NCBI GenBank assembly: GCA_900547785.1
Contig: URIB01000003.1
Span: 1-64,000, forward strand
Direction of reading: 5' to 3'
Length of the DNA stretch: 64,000 bases
Source of the DNA: an uncultured Dialister sp.
GTDB taxonomy: Bacteria > Bacillota > Negativicutes > Veillonellales > Dialisteraceae
A program made the translations under genes and the position numbers. The stretch's first letter is position 1. Every line of letters begins with the position of its first letter. Positions 1-9,881 of the stretch are shown piece after piece. Under the pieces are notes generated by a model. That model ran no database searches and was not told where the DNA came from. It saw nothing but the letters and a program-made list of their open reading frames with translations.

Positions 1-1262
1 CCGCATATGAGAATAATATCATTTTCACCGGCCTCTTTTTCCGCCGCTTCTACAGCAGAAATCACATTTTCCGCCTCGATATGATCCGCCTTTATTTTCT
101 GGGCATCAATCATATCGCAAATTTCTGCAGGGGTCCGCGTTCTTTCTGTCGGTGCAGGGCAGGCAAAAACCTTATCCCCTTTCCGCACAAGCATCTGAAT
201 AACCGTTTCCGTTTCTTTGTCCTTTAGCGAGGAGAAAATAAAGATACGCCGTTTATCGGGATATTGCTCTGCCAAAGACTCCTGCAAAGCTTCCGCTCCT
301 GCCGCATTATGCGCTCCGTCAAGGACGAAAGTTTTTCCGCGGACATTGTGAATTTCAAAACGGCCTTCCCATTTTGCCCGTGCCAATCCTTCGCGTAAAT
401 CATTTTCGTTGACCCGTTCGTCCTGTTTCATCACAAGACTGAGTGCCATTAATGCCACTGCCGCATTGACTGCCTGATGCGGTCCTACAAAAGGTACGAA
501 AAGGAGACTTTTATCCTGATTTTTTGGCAAATCCTTTCTCTTGACTGCGACAACCTGTCCCGTGCCATATCTGTTTCTTGTATCAATTTCAAAATCTCTG
601 CCGTAGAAATAGAGGCGGGCTTTTTTATTGTGTGCTTCTTTTTTTATTTCTTTAAGTGCCACGTGCTGTGCAGCAGTAACCACGGGGATTCCTTTTTTTA
701 TGATTCCCGCTTTTTGTCTGGCAATTTCGGGAAGAGTGTCTCCGAGATACTGCATATGATCCAAAGCCACATTGGTGATAACCGATACGACAGGCGTGAC
801 CACATTGGTCGAGTCATAAAGACCGCCCATACCGACTTCCACCACGGCATAGTCAATCTTTTCTTCCCGGAACACCCAGAATGCCATGGCTGTAAGAATT
901 TCAAATTCCGTCAGTGTTTCTCCGCCTTCTGCAGCAACTTTACCGGCTGCCTCTTTTACAACGGTAGCGGCTTTTGCAAAATCATCTTGAGAAATATCAT
1001 GTCCGCAAAAATAAATGCGTTCCGTATAATCAATCAGGTGGGGAGAAATAAAGCGGCCCACCCGTAGCGTTGCATTTTCAAGAACACTGGTAATCATGGC
1101 AACTACACTGCCTTTTCCGTTTGTCCCTGCCACATGAATAACTTTATAGGCCGTTTCCGGATGATCCAGTTTTTCAAGAACGGCATTGATTCGTTCCAGC
1201 CCCGGTTTAATCCCGAAAGAAGAGGCGGATGCGAGCCAGGACAAAGTTTCTTGATAGTTCAT
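1..1262 (-). CDS. folC: Bifunctional folylpolyglutamate / dihydrofolate synthase, 3' end outside window
   Basis: Mur-ligase-family enzyme that joins glutamate to dihydropteroate and polyglutamylates folates in the cytosol. The visible frame begins MNYQETLSW and carries the P-loop HVAGTNGKGS near residue 43 and the family stretch ISPHLIDYTERI. About 420 codons are open to the window edge, where the frame reads NDIILICG, close to the C-terminal segment of the family, so probably only some 15-20 residues are missing. The ATG at 1262 has an AAAGGAG site about 5 bases upstream. It starts 36 bases after the valS stop with no terminator between, so it is probably co-transcribed with valS, a common pairing in Firmicutes. 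It complements the folP/folB/folK genes at 56-58 kb. Confidence 0.93.
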   Translation of the reverse strand, partial: MNYQETLSWLASASSFGIKPGLERINAVLEKLDHPETAYKVIHVAGTNGKGSVVAMITSVLENATLRVGRFISPHLIDYTERIYFCGHDISQDDFAKAATVVKEAAGKVAAEGGETLTEFEILTAMAFWVFREEKIDYAVVEVGMGGLYDSTNVVTPVVSVITNVALDHMQYLGDTLPEIARQKAGIIKKGIPVVTAAQHVALKEIKKEAHNKKARLYFYGRDFEIDTRNRYGTGQVVAVKRKDLPKNQDKSLLFVPFVGPHQAVNAAVALMALSLVMKQDERVNENDLREGLARAKWEGRFEIHNVRGKTFVLDGAHNAAGAEALQESLAEQYPDKRRIFIFSSLKDKETETVIQMLVRKGDKVFACPAPTERTRTPAEICDMIDAQKIKADHIEAENVISAVEAAEKEAGENDIILIC

Positions 1263-1298
1263 ACATTCTCCTTTTTAATTACCGATACAGTCCGGTTT

Positions 1299-3950
1299 TT
1301 ACAGATTTTTCAAAAATTCCAGGCGTTCATTGAAGGATTTCATTTTTTCTTCAAACTGCGCGAGTTTTTCCTTTTCCTTTTGAACCACTTCTTCCGGTGC
1401 TTTCGCCAGGAAGCCCTGATTATTTAATTTACCGGAAGTACGGGCAATGTCTTTTTCAAGAGCGGCTTTCGCTTTTTCGATACGTCCTTTTTCCTTTTCC
1501 GTATCGATAAGGCCTTTGAGTTCAAGATAAACTTCCATACCCGTTACAACAGCGGTCAGTGCATTTTCAGGCTTGTCTGCCCCCGGTGCAAGGAATGTGA
1601 TTTGTTCTACATGCCCGAGCTTTTCAAAATATTCTCTGTGATCTTCAATACATTTTTTCAAATCTTCACGGGTTACGGAAATCCGGATGTGGCACATTTT
1701 GCTTGGTACGACATCTGCTTCCGCCCGCATATTCCGCACTGCCTTTATGGCATCCATCAGCCGTTCCATCTGCTCCTGCTCTGCCGGGAAACGAAGCTGT
1801 GCCTCCGCTTTCGGCCATTCCGCTCTCGCCAGTGTCTTCCCTTCATGAGGCAGGTGCTGCCAGAGATGCTCGGTAATAAAAGGCATAAAGGGGTGGAGAA
1901 GTGCCAGCATTCTTGTCAGTGTGTAGACGAGGACATACTGGGTAACCTTGCGGTCATCATTGTGCAATCCGTAGAGACGGGCTTTTGCGGTTTCGATATA
2001 CCAATCGCAGAAGGAATTCCATGCAAAATTATAAATCGTATCTGCCGCTGCACCGAGTTCATATTTATCCAAATTGGCACCGACACTGTCCTCTGTAGCC
2101 GCCAGTCCCTCTAAAATCCAACGGTCGGCCAGTGTAAGCTGTTCTTTTGACGGAACAAAGCCGGCATCATAGTCATCAAGATTCATCAGTGTGAATTTTG
2201 TGGCATTCCAGATTTTATTGGCAAAATTACGATTACCTTCCACTTTTTCATAGTAGAAACGCATATCATTCCCCGGAGTATTTCCCGTTACCAGCGTAAA
2301 GCGGAGTGCATCCGCTCCGTAAGTATCAATTACTTCCAGCGGGTCAATGCCGTTCCCTAAAGATTTCGACATTTTCCGTCCCTGCGAATCTCTGACAAGG
2401 CCGTGGATAAATACATATTTAAAAGGTATTTCTTTCATAAATTCCATGGACATAAACATCATACGGGCTACCCAGAAGAAAATAATATCGTAGCCTGTAA
2501 CCATGGTCGATGTGGGATACCACCGGCGAAGCACATCTGTTTTATCCGGCCAGCCCATTGTAGAAAAAGGCCAAAGTGCCGAGGAAAACCATGTATCAAG
2601 TACATCGGGATCCTGATGTATACGGGCACTACCGCAGTGCGGACAGGTTTCAAGATCACTTCTTGATGCATTCACCGCTCCGCAGTCATCACAATACCAG
2701 ACAGGAATTCTGTGACCCCACCAGAGTTGCCGCGAAATACACCAGTCATGGATATTTTCAAGCCATTGCAAATACGTATTGGAAAACCGTTCGGGAACAA
2801 ATTTCGTCTTCCCTGACTTCACGGCTTCCATGGCGGGACCTGCCAGCGGTTTCATTTTGACAAACCATTGTTTCGTTGTTAAAGGTTCGACAACGGTATG
2901 GCAACGGGAGCAATGACCTACCGCATGCTCCTTTTCTTCTGTTTTAACAAACAGTCCCTGTTCTTTCAGGTCTTCCAGAATCGCCTTCCTGCATTCATAA
3001 CGGTCCATGCCCTCATACTTGCCGGCCTTTTCATTCATCGTTCCGTCTTTATTCATGATAACGATTGTTTCCAGACCGTGGCGCTGTCCCATTTCAAAGT
3101 CGTTCGGATCGTGGGCAGGTGTGATTTTTACACAGCCTGTGCCATATTCCATATCGACATATTCATCGGCAATAATAGGAATTTCTCTGCCGTTTCCGGG
3201 CAGTTTTACTTTTTTGCCGATAAATGCGGCATATCTTTCATCATTCGGATTGACTGCCACCGCCGTATCACCGGGAATCGTCTCCGGTCTTGTTGTTGCA
3301 ATCTGTATATAACTTTCTTCTCCCACTACAGGATAATTGATATACCAGAGATGTCCGTTTTCATCTTCATGCTCCACTTCAATATCAGAAAGTGCGGTCT
3401 GACAGCGGGGACACCAGTTCGTTATACGGAACCCCTGATAAATCAGACCTTTTTCATAAAGGGAAACAAAAACCTCACGGACCGCTTTGGCACAAACATC
3501 GTCCATCGTAAACCGTTCACGGCTCCAATCACAGGAAGAACCGAGATGACGAATCTGGTTACCGATTGTATTTCCGTATTTTTCTTTCCATTCCCAAACA
3601 CGTTCCAGGAATTTTTCACGTCCCAAGTCATATTTGGTCAGACCCTCTTCGGCAATCTGCTTTTCCACCTTGACCTGGGTAGCAATCCCTGCGTGATCTT
3701 TTCCGGGGAGCCAAAGAACATTGTACCCCTGCATTCTTTTGTAACGGATAAGAATATCCTGGAGCGTATTGTCAAGAGCATGTCCCATATGAAGCTGTCC
3801 CGTAACATTCGGAGGAGGCAGTACAATGCTGTATGGTTCTTTTTCCATATCCGGCTCATCATGAAATACGCCGTTCTCTTCCCAGAACTTATACCATTTC
3901 TGCTCAATTTCACCAGGTTCATATTTTCCGAGATCTTTTTCATTTTCCAT
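1299..3950 (-). CDS. valS: Valine--tRNA ligase
   Basis: Class I aminoacyl-tRNA synthetase that charges tRNA-Val. The HIGH motif is HMGH at residues 54-57 after PPPNVTGQL, and the KMSKS motif (GRKMSKSLGNG) lies near residue 525. The C-terminal 70 residues form the charged coiled-coil arm typical of ValRS. The length of 883 residues is normal. The ATG at 3950 was chosen because AAGGAG lies 8 bases upstream; the in-frame GTG at 3959 overlaps that ribosome site and is unlikely. Expression should be controlled by the T-box leader directly upstream, and folC follows in the same transcript. Confidence 0.98.
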   Translation of the reverse strand: MENEKDLGKYEPGEIEQKWYKFWEENGVFHDEPDMEKEPYSIVLPPPNVTGQLHMGHALDNTLQDILIRYKRMQGYNVLWLPGKDHAGIATQVKVEKQIAEEGLTKYDLGREKFLERVWEWKEKYGNTIGNQIRHLGSSCDWSRERFTMDDVCAKAVREVFVSLYEKGLIYQGFRITNWCPRCQTALSDIEVEHEDENGHLWYINYPVVGEESYIQIATTRPETIPGDTAVAVNPNDERYAAFIGKKVKLPGNGREIPIIADEYVDMEYGTGCVKITPAHDPNDFEMGQRHGLETIVIMNKDGTMNEKAGKYEGMDRYECRKAILEDLKEQGLFVKTEEKEHAVGHCSRCHTVVEPLTTKQWFVKMKPLAGPAMEAVKSGKTKFVPERFSNTYLQWLENIHDWCISRQLWWGHRIPVWYCDDCGAVNASRSDLETCPHCGSARIHQDPDVLDTWFSSALWPFSTMGWPDKTDVLRRWYPTSTMVTGYDIIFFWVARMMFMSMEFMKEIPFKYVFIHGLVRDSQGRKMSKSLGNGIDPLEVIDTYGADALRFTLVTGNTPGNDMRFYYEKVEGNRNFANKIWNATKFTLMNLDDYDAGFVPSKEQLTLADRWILEGLAATEDSVGANLDKYELGAAADTIYNFAWNSFCDWYIETAKARLYGLHNDDRKVTQYVLVYTLTRMLALLHPFMPFITEHLWQHLPHEGKTLARAEWPKAEAQLRFPAEQEQMERLMDAIKAVRNMRAEADVVPSKMCHIRISVTREDLKKCIEDHREYFEKLGHVEQITFLAPGADKPENALTAVVTGMEVYLELKGLIDTEKEKGRIEKAKAALEKDIARTSGKLNNQGFLAKAPEEVVQKEKEKLAQFEEKMKSFNERLEFLKNL

Positions 3951-3969
3951 AGCATTCACTCCTTAGAAA

Positions 3970-4183
3970 TAAAAAACTCTTCCATCCGTATAGGACGAAA
4001 GAGACTTCCGCGGTACCACCTACATAGTCCAAAGACCACTCATTCACGCGTAACGTGCGCAACGGACAGCTTTCACTGACGGCTCGGGGGTGACTCACTG
4101 TATCCCGTCTGCCGCTCTTCCACCAAAGGAGCGGCTCTCTTTGAGACTTTCCGCAGTTTCTTCCCGTCCATGCCTTTAAGTAT
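3970..4183 (-). promoter_or_regulatory. T-box leader of valS
   Basis: The leader holds the canonical T-box core GGTGGTACCGCGGAA (complement of 4006-4020). It is followed by a terminator hairpin (3977-3987 pairing with 3993-4003) and a U run at 3970-3976, just before the valS ribosome site. The 5' half contains a strong GC hairpin at about 4110-4140, consistent with stem I. By family knowledge, uncharged tRNA pairs with the T-box bulge and prevents termination. The specifier codon could not be placed with certainty by eye. Confidence 0.93.
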
Positions 4184-4189
4184 GCACTC

Positions 4190-4218
4190 ATTATATATGC
4201 AGCCCCGTACTTTTGCAA
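4190..4218 (-). promoter_or_regulatory. Promoter of valS-folC
   Basis: TTGCAA (4213-4218) and TATAAT (4190-4195) are separated by 17 bases on the minus strand. The predicted start near 4183 gives a T-box leader of about 230 nt. Confidence 0.8.
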
Positions 4219-4283
4219 GCGTTGTTTATGATTCTCTCTTTTGTTTTCCGTTCTTTGCCAAAAAAATATACGGAAAAACATTT

Positions 4284-4324
4284 TAAAAGGCCTCCGTATA
4301 TCAGCCGGACTGATGAGGGAGGCA
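4284..4324 (-). terminator. Terminator of the purine operon
   Basis: GCCTCC (4319-4324 on the minus strand) pairs with GGAGGC (4291-4296) around an inner stem, followed by a short U run. It lies 30 bases after the purD stop. Confidence 0.7.
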
Positions 4325-4354
4325 CTTTATTTGATTCAATTTATATTTGATGTT

Positions 4355-5623
4355 TTATTTTAAATGTTTCAAGCCTTTGTCTGCAATATCACTGCGGTAC
4401 TGGGCGCCGCGCCAATGGATTTTGCTAACTCCCGCATAGGCTTTGTCCCGTGCTTCTTTTAAAGTCGGTGCCATGGCTACTACATTCAGTACACGCCCGC
4501 CGTTTACATAGTACTTTCCTTTTTTAGAAACCGTACCTGCATGGAACAGGAGACAATCCTTGCCTGCTTCTTCCAGTCCCGTGATTTCATCGCCTGACGA
4601 ATGTGTTCTCGGATAGCCCTCAGATGCCATAACTACGTCGACAGCATATCCTTTTTTCCATGACACATCACCGGCTTTGAGATTTCCTTTCACGCAGGAA
4701 AGCATAATCTTCCCCAAGTCGCCTTCTAACAGAGATAATATCACTTCTGTTTCCGGATCTCCAAACCGGCAGTTAAATTCCACCACCTTCGGTCCTTCTT
4801 TGGTAATCATAAGTCCCGCATAGAGACAGCCTTTGAAAGGACGGCCTTCTTTTTTCATCGCCCGGATTGTCGGTACAAGAATTTTGTCATACACTTCTTT
4901 GTTCAATTTATCCGTCATGACCGGAGCAGGTGCATAGGCTCCCATACCGCCTGTATTCAGACCTGTATCTCCGTTACCGATACGTTTATGGTCCTGCGCG
5001 GAAATCAGGGGAACAATCGTCTCTCCGTCAGTAAAGCAGAGTACGCTCGCCTCTTCCCCCTCCATAAACTCTTCAATGACAAGAGATTTTCCGGCACTGC
5101 CGAAAGCTTTTCCGTCCATCATATCCCGGACAGCCGTCAAAGCTTCTTCCTCTGTTCCGGCAATAATCACTCCTTTTCCCGATGCAAGTCCGTCCGCTTT
5201 AATGACCAGCGGATATTTCTTTTGTTTTTTTACGTAAGAAACTGCTTTTTCTTCATCATCAAAGACGGCATAGTCTGCGGTAGGAATTTTATATTTTTTC
5301 ATTAACTTCTTTGCAAAAATTTTTGAGCCTTCAATTTCTGCCGCCGCTTTGGACGGTCCGAAGAAAGGAAGTCCCCGCTCTTCGAAACGGTCTGCCAAGC
5401 CGTCTGTAAGAACCGTTTCGGGACCTGCTATAGTCAAATCCACTTTCATCAAACGGGCAAAATCAAGAATATCATCCGCCCCTTTCACGGGAATCAGATG
5501 GGATACATCTCTCATGCCGTCATTTCCGGGAATGACATACGTTTCTTTGACTGACGGACTCTGTGCGAGCCGCCACAAAAGTGCGTGTTCTCTTCCACCG
5601 CTGCCGATTACCAGTACTTTCAT
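4355..5623 (-). CDS. purD: Phosphoribosylamine--glycine ligase
   Basis: ATP-grasp enzyme for the second step of purine synthesis, joining glycine to phosphoribosylamine. The N-terminus MKVLVIGSGGREHAL is diagnostic. The ATP-grasp core includes VIKADGLASGKGVI near residue 143 and FNCRFGDPETE near 285. The length of 422 residues is normal. The start has AAGGGGG upstream. It is the last gene of purECMNHD, 113 bases after purH with no hairpin in the gap, so read-through is expected. Confidence 0.98.
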   Translation of the reverse strand: MKVLVIGSGGREHALLWRLAQSPSVKETYVIPGNDGMRDVSHLIPVKGADDILDFARLMKVDLTIAGPETVLTDGLADRFEERGLPFFGPSKAAAEIEGSKIFAKKLMKKYKIPTADYAVFDDEEKAVSYVKKQKKYPLVIKADGLASGKGVIIAGTEEEALTAVRDMMDGKAFGSAGKSLVIEEFMEGEEASVLCFTDGETIVPLISAQDHKRIGNGDTGLNTGGMGAYAPAPVMTDKLNKEVYDKILVPTIRAMKKEGRPFKGCLYAGLMITKEGPKVVEFNCRFGDPETEVILSLLEGDLGKIMLSCVKGNLKAGDVSWKKGYAVDVVMASEGYPRTHSSGDEITGLEEAGKDCLLFHAGTVSKKGKYYVNGGRVLNVVAMAPTLKEARDKAYAGVSKIHWRGAQYRSDIADKGLKHLK

Positions 5624-5736
5624 ATTTCCCCCTTATATCCGGATATTCCTCAATTCATTTATCTCCGTCGTTTCGGCTTATTTAAAGCCGTCTGTACTTA
5701 TTATACCCCAGCCTGTCCAATCCCGACGGACGCTTA

Positions 5737-7278
5737 TCAGCTGTGTCTGAAATGGCGGTGTCCTGTAAATACCATGGCAATCCCGTATTTGTCTGCCATT
5801 TCTATAGACTCCTCATCACGGATTGATCCGCCGGGCTGGATAACTGCCGTAATACCTGCTTTCCCTGCCGCTTCTATGGTATCTCCAAAGGGGAAGAACG
5901 CATCGGAACTCATAACCGCACCTTTGCATTTTTCTCCCGCTTCCGCTATGGCGATATCCGCTGCACCGACACGGTTCATCTGTCCCGCACCGACACCGTA
6001 AGTGACGTCCTTACCGGTGAGCACGATGGCATTGGATTTGACATGCTTTACGATTTTCCATGCAAACTCAAGAGCTTCCCATTCTTCTTCTGTCGGTGCT
6101 CTCTTTGTCACGCATTTGCAGTCTTTCCTTGTTTCCGAGCTGTCATCGGCCGTCTGGATTAAAAGACCGCCGGACACTTTATGAAGTTGCAGTTCTTTTT
6201 CTTCCGTGTTTTCAACTTCAATAAGGCGGATATTCTTTTTCGCCGATAATAATTCTACCGCCTCTTTAGAAAAACGGGGGGCCATAATGACTTCAAAGAA
6301 AATCGGTTTCATCGCTTCCGCCGTTTCTTTATCGCACTCGCGGTTCATCGCCACGATACCGCCAAAAGCAGATTTACTGTCCGCGTCAAAGGCTTTCCGG
6401 AATGCATCGAGCGGTGTATCTCCGAGTGCCGTCCCGCAAGGATTCGTATGTTTCACAATAACGCAGGCCGGTCTGTCTTTCCATTCGTTGGCAAGATTCC
6501 AGGCCGCTTCCATATCTACAATATTATTGTAAGAAAGTTCTTTCCCGTGAAGTTGACGGGCTTCCGCAATTCCCCCGCGGCATTCCGGATCTTTGTAAAA
6601 AGCTGCTTTCTGGTGAGGATTTTCACCGTACCGGAGATCCTGAATTTTGGTATAAGCCTTGGCAAATATGTCGGGAAGGCCATCTTTTTCTCCCGTAATT
6701 TCCTTTGTCATGTACCCGGCAATGGCACAGTCATATAAGCCGGTATGAAGAAAGGCTTTTCTCGATAATTCAAATTTAAAATCTTCTGTGAGAGAGTCTG
6801 TTTTTATTCGGTCCAACACTTCTTGATATTGCCGCGGATCGACAACAATCATCACATATTTATAATTTTTGGCTGCCGCTCTCACCATGGACGGACCGCC
6901 GATATCTATATTTTCAATAGCTTCTTCTCTTGTTACATCAGGCTTTGCCACCGTTTCACGGAACGGGTACAGATTGACCGCCACGAGATCGATACCGCCG
7001 ATACCGTGTTCTTCCATCGCCTTTACATGGGAAGGGTTATCGCGGATTGCCAAAATCCCGCCATGTATTTTCGGATGCAGTGTTTTTACGCGGCCGTCCA
7101 TCATTTCCGGAAATCCCGTGATTTCCGAAACCGATTTGACCGGAATCCCCGCTTCCGCAATGGTTTTCATCGTACCGCCGGTAGAAATAATTTCTACACC
7201 AAGCTCATGAAGGCCTCTGGCAAACTCTACAATTCCTGTTTTATCAGACACACTGATAAGTGCCCGTTTCACTCCCAT
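5737..7278 (-). CDS. purH: AICAR formyltransferase / IMP cyclohydrolase
   Basis: Bifunctional enzyme for the last two steps to IMP. The N-terminal IMP cyclohydrolase (MGS-like) domain begins MGVKRALISVSDKTG and has MMDGRVKTLHP near residue 60. The C-terminal transformylase carries KHTNPCG near 265 and ends in FTGHRHFRHS, the family tail. The length of 513 residues is normal. The ATG overlaps the 3' end of purN by 10 bases, with AAGGAGG inside purN, so the two genes are translationally coupled. Confidence 0.98.
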   Translation of the reverse strand: MGVKRALISVSDKTGIVEFARGLHELGVEIISTGGTMKTIAEAGIPVKSVSEITGFPEMMDGRVKTLHPKIHGGILAIRDNPSHVKAMEEHGIGGIDLVAVNLYPFRETVAKPDVTREEAIENIDIGGPSMVRAAAKNYKYVMIVVDPRQYQEVLDRIKTDSLTEDFKFELSRKAFLHTGLYDCAIAGYMTKEITGEKDGLPDIFAKAYTKIQDLRYGENPHQKAAFYKDPECRGGIAEARQLHGKELSYNNIVDMEAAWNLANEWKDRPACVIVKHTNPCGTALGDTPLDAFRKAFDADSKSAFGGIVAMNRECDKETAEAMKPIFFEVIMAPRFSKEAVELLSAKKNIRLIEVENTEEKELQLHKVSGGLLIQTADDSSETRKDCKCVTKRAPTEEEWEALEFAWKIVKHVKSNAIVLTGKDVTYGVGAGQMNRVGAADIAIAEAGEKCKGAVMSSDAFFPFGDTIEAAGKAGITAVIQPGGSIRDEESIEMADKYGIAMVFTGHRHFRHS

Positions 7279-7898
7279 TTTTTTGCCTCCTTATGCATAC
7301 CTGAAACATGGTGTCCTTCTATGGTAAGAATATCCTCACAATAAGCTTTGACTGCCCGGACATAAGCGGGATGCTCCTGCTCCAAAATACGGGCGGAAAG
7401 CGTTTCTTCCGTATCATCGTCAAGTACCGGAACTGCCACCTGCGTGATAATGGGACCGTCATCAAGACCGGTTCCCACAAAATGAACCGTACAGCCAGAA
7501 ACCTTTACTCCTGCTGAAATCGCCTGCCTTTGGGCATGAAGTCCTCTGAAACTCGGCAGCAGAGCGGGATGTATATTCATAATGCGGTCGGGAAAGGCAT
7601 GAATTAAATTCTCTCCGCAAATCCGCATATAGCCGGCCAGACAAATCAAATCGGGCCGATAGGATTGGGCGGCTTCAAGAATTTTTTCATTGTATTCCAC
7701 CTTGTCCCGGCATGATTTCATTTCTATCACCGTAGCAGGCACACCCCAACGTTTTGCCCTTTCAAGCACTGCCGCCTCTTTGTGGTCGCAAATAACGCCC
7801 ACCACAGTGCCGCGAACCGTACCGTTCATTGTTGCCTGATAAATGGCTTCTGCATTGGAGCCGCGGCCGGACGCAAAAATCAAAAGCCTTTTATTCAT
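7269..7898 (-). CDS. purN: Phosphoribosylglycinamide formyltransferase
   Basis: Uses 10-formyl-tetrahydrofolate to formylate GAR. The first residues MNKRLLIFASGRGSN form the phosphate-binding loop. The catalytic triad matches the GART family: N108 and H110 in MNIHPALLPSF and D146 in GLDDGPI. It has 209 residues. Its start overlaps purM by 8 bases and its end overlaps purH by 10, marking a compact operon. It depends on the folate genes found elsewhere in the window. Confidence 0.97.
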   Translation of the reverse strand: MNKRLLIFASGRGSNAEAIYQATMNGTVRGTVVGVICDHKEAAVLERAKRWGVPATVIEMKSCRDKVEYNEKILEAAQSYRPDLICLAGYMRICGENLIHAFPDRIMNIHPALLPSFRGLHAQRQAISAGVKVSGCTVHFVGTGLDDGPIITQVAVPVLDDDTEETLSARILEQEHPAYVRAVKAYCEDILTIEGHHVSGMHKEAKKWE

Positions 7899-8949
7899 GG
7901 AAAAGACCGCCTGTTACTGTTACATCTCTGTTTCCTGTTGTAATTTTCCCGATTTCATACACCGCTTCTCCCATTTCCTGTAAAACAGCTTTGGCTTTTT
8001 CCGCCTCCTCGGGAGAAAGAATCAAAAGCATACCGATTCCGCAGTTAAAAGTGCGGTACATTTCACGAGCTTCTACTCCCCCCTGTTTTTTCAAGAAAGG
8101 AAATACGGGAAGCATGGGCCATTGATCGGCATCTATAACCGCTCTTGTCCCTTCGGGCAACACACGGGGAATATTGTCATAGAAACCGCCCCCCGTAATA
8201 TGAACCAAGCCTTTCACATCCGCACCTTTCAGTACGGGAAGCACAGCTTTCGGATACAGCCGTGTCGGTGTCAAAAGCACTTCTCCCAAAGGTTTGTCAA
8301 AGCCTTCATAGGTTGTTTTTAAATCCAGGTGGTTATCGGAAATAATACGCCGCACCAGGGAATATCCGTTAGAATGTACGCCGCTGGAAGGAAGTCCCAG
8401 AATCACATCGCCTGCAGAAATACGCTCGCCTGTAATCAAATTTTTTCTGTCTGCGATTCCTACCGCAAAACCTGCGACATCATAATCACCGGCTGCGTAA
8501 AAACCTGCCATCTCCGCCGTTTCACCGCCAAGCAAAGCACAACCCGATTCAATGCATGCATCGGCCACGCCCTTGACAATATCTGCCATTAATTCAGGTT
8601 TGAGTTTTCCTGTCGCAATGTAATCAAGGAAGAAAAGCGGCTTCGCTCCTTGGACAAGAACATCGTTAACACTCATTGCCACGCAGTCCTGTCCGATGGT
8701 ATGGTGGATTCCCATTTCAATGGCAAGACGGAGCTTTGTCCCTACTCCGTCAGTGCCCGATACAAGAACAGGGTCTTCCGTTAAATCATCCTTCAGACGG
8801 TAAAGACCGCCAAATCCGCCGAGATCGCCCAATACCCCCGGCGTGTATGTCGCTTGTACCGACTCCTTAATCAATTCGACTTCCCGCTCACCGGCATCTA
8901 TATCGACACCGGCCTCTGCGTAAGTCAATCCTTTTTTCTTTTCACTCAT
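7891..8949 (-). CDS. purM: Phosphoribosylformylglycinamidine cyclo-ligase (AIR synthetase)
   Basis: ATP-dependent ring closure of FGAM to AIR. The protein begins MSEKKKGLTYAEAGVDID, the usual AIRS start, and carries SGTDGVGTKL near residue 65 and LLGGETAEM near 135. The start at 8949 has AGGAG six bases upstream; a frame-open extension of 13 codons has no ribosome site. It is 352 residues long. No purF, purL or purS is next to it, so those steps must be encoded elsewhere. Confidence 0.97.
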   Translation of the reverse strand: MSEKKKGLTYAEAGVDIDAGEREVELIKESVQATYTPGVLGDLGGFGGLYRLKDDLTEDPVLVSGTDGVGTKLRLAIEMGIHHTIGQDCVAMSVNDVLVQGAKPLFFLDYIATGKLKPELMADIVKGVADACIESGCALLGGETAEMAGFYAAGDYDVAGFAVGIADRKNLITGERISAGDVILGLPSSGVHSNGYSLVRRIISDNHLDLKTTYEGFDKPLGEVLLTPTRLYPKAVLPVLKGADVKGLVHITGGGFYDNIPRVLPEGTRAVIDADQWPMLPVFPFLKKQGGVEAREMYRTFNCGIGMLLILSPEEAEKAKAVLQEMGEAVYEIGKITTGNRDVTVTGGLFHE

Positions 8950-8998
8950 GAGCAGCTCCTGTTTGAATATGCTAAAACCCCTGCGCAAAACCGGTCAA

Positions 8999-9862
8999 TC
9001 AGAATTTTTTTCCTGTAAGAAGCTCATAGGCCTCTACATATTTTGCCAATGTTTTATCGATAATTTCCTGAGGGAGAACATCACCGGGATGTTCTTTCAG
9101 ATAATCACGGACAAACTGCTTATCATAAGAAGGCTGTCCTTTCCCTGCTTCATAACCTTCCAGCGGCCAGAAACGGGAATTGTCGGGAGTCAGCATTTCA
9201 TCGCCAAGTACGATATTTCCCTTTTCATCAAGACCGAATTCAAATTTTGTATCGGCAATGATAATTCCTTTAGACAGTGCATAGTCCGCACACTTCTTAT
9301 AAAGCGCCAGTGTCAGGTCACGAAGCTGTTCCATATATTCCCTGCCTTTGCCGGGGAATGTCTTTTCAATCCACTCTACCCCTTCTTCCATGGAAATATT
9401 GAGGTCATGCTCTCCTACAGGTGCTTTCGTCGACGGCGTAAAAATCGGTTCCGGCAATTTTTCGCATTCTTTCAATCCCTTCGGGAGCTCTATACCGCAA
9501 ACCTTGCCGTCTTTCTGATATCCTTCCCAGCCTGAACCGGTGATATATCCGCGAACAATACATTCTACAGGAATCATATCCAGTTTTTTTGTTTTCATGC
9601 TGTTTCCGTCAAATTCAGGCTTGCGGAAAAATTCCGGCATATCTTTCACGTCAATGGAAATCATATGGTTCGGCACAACGTCTTTTGTGAAATCAAACCA
9701 AAATTCCGACATTTTATTTAATACTTCCCCTTTTTTAGGAATCGGATTTTCCAAAATTTTATCAAAAGCGGAAATACGGTCTGTGCAGACCATGACCAAA
9801 CTGTCTCCTAAATCATATAATTCACGAACTTTTCCTGATTTGAACGGCTTATATTCTTTCAT
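8999..9862 (-). CDS. purC: Phosphoribosylaminoimidazole-succinocarboxamide synthase
   Basis: Couples aspartate to CAIR in purine synthesis. Family segments seen are KSGKVRELYD at residue 8, TDRISAFDKI, VECIVRGYITGSGW, and the C-terminal LGDEMLTPDNSRFWP. The length of 287 residues matches the longer SAICAR synthetase form. It is second in the operon, 19 bases after purE and 49 bases before purM. Confidence 0.97.
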   Translation of the reverse strand: MKEYKPFKSGKVRELYDLGDSLVMVCTDRISAFDKILENPIPKKGEVLNKMSEFWFDFTKDVVPNHMISIDVKDMPEFFRKPEFDGNSMKTKKLDMIPVECIVRGYITGSGWEGYQKDGKVCGIELPKGLKECEKLPEPIFTPSTKAPVGEHDLNISMEEGVEWIEKTFPGKGREYMEQLRDLTLALYKKCADYALSKGIIIADTKFEFGLDEKGNIVLGDEMLTPDNSRFWPLEGYEAGKGQPSYDKQFVRDYLKEHPGDVLPQEIIDKTLAKYVEAYELLTGKKF

Positions 9863-9881
9863 GATATTCTCCCTTTCACTC

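Noticed and set aside
2898..4079. Long open frame of 393 codons on the plus strand, antisense to valS
   Set aside because: It lies entirely opposite a clear valS gene and its T-box, has no ribosome site and no recognisable domain; it is a codon-bias shadow, as are similar plus-strand frames opposite folC, pur, smc and suf genes.
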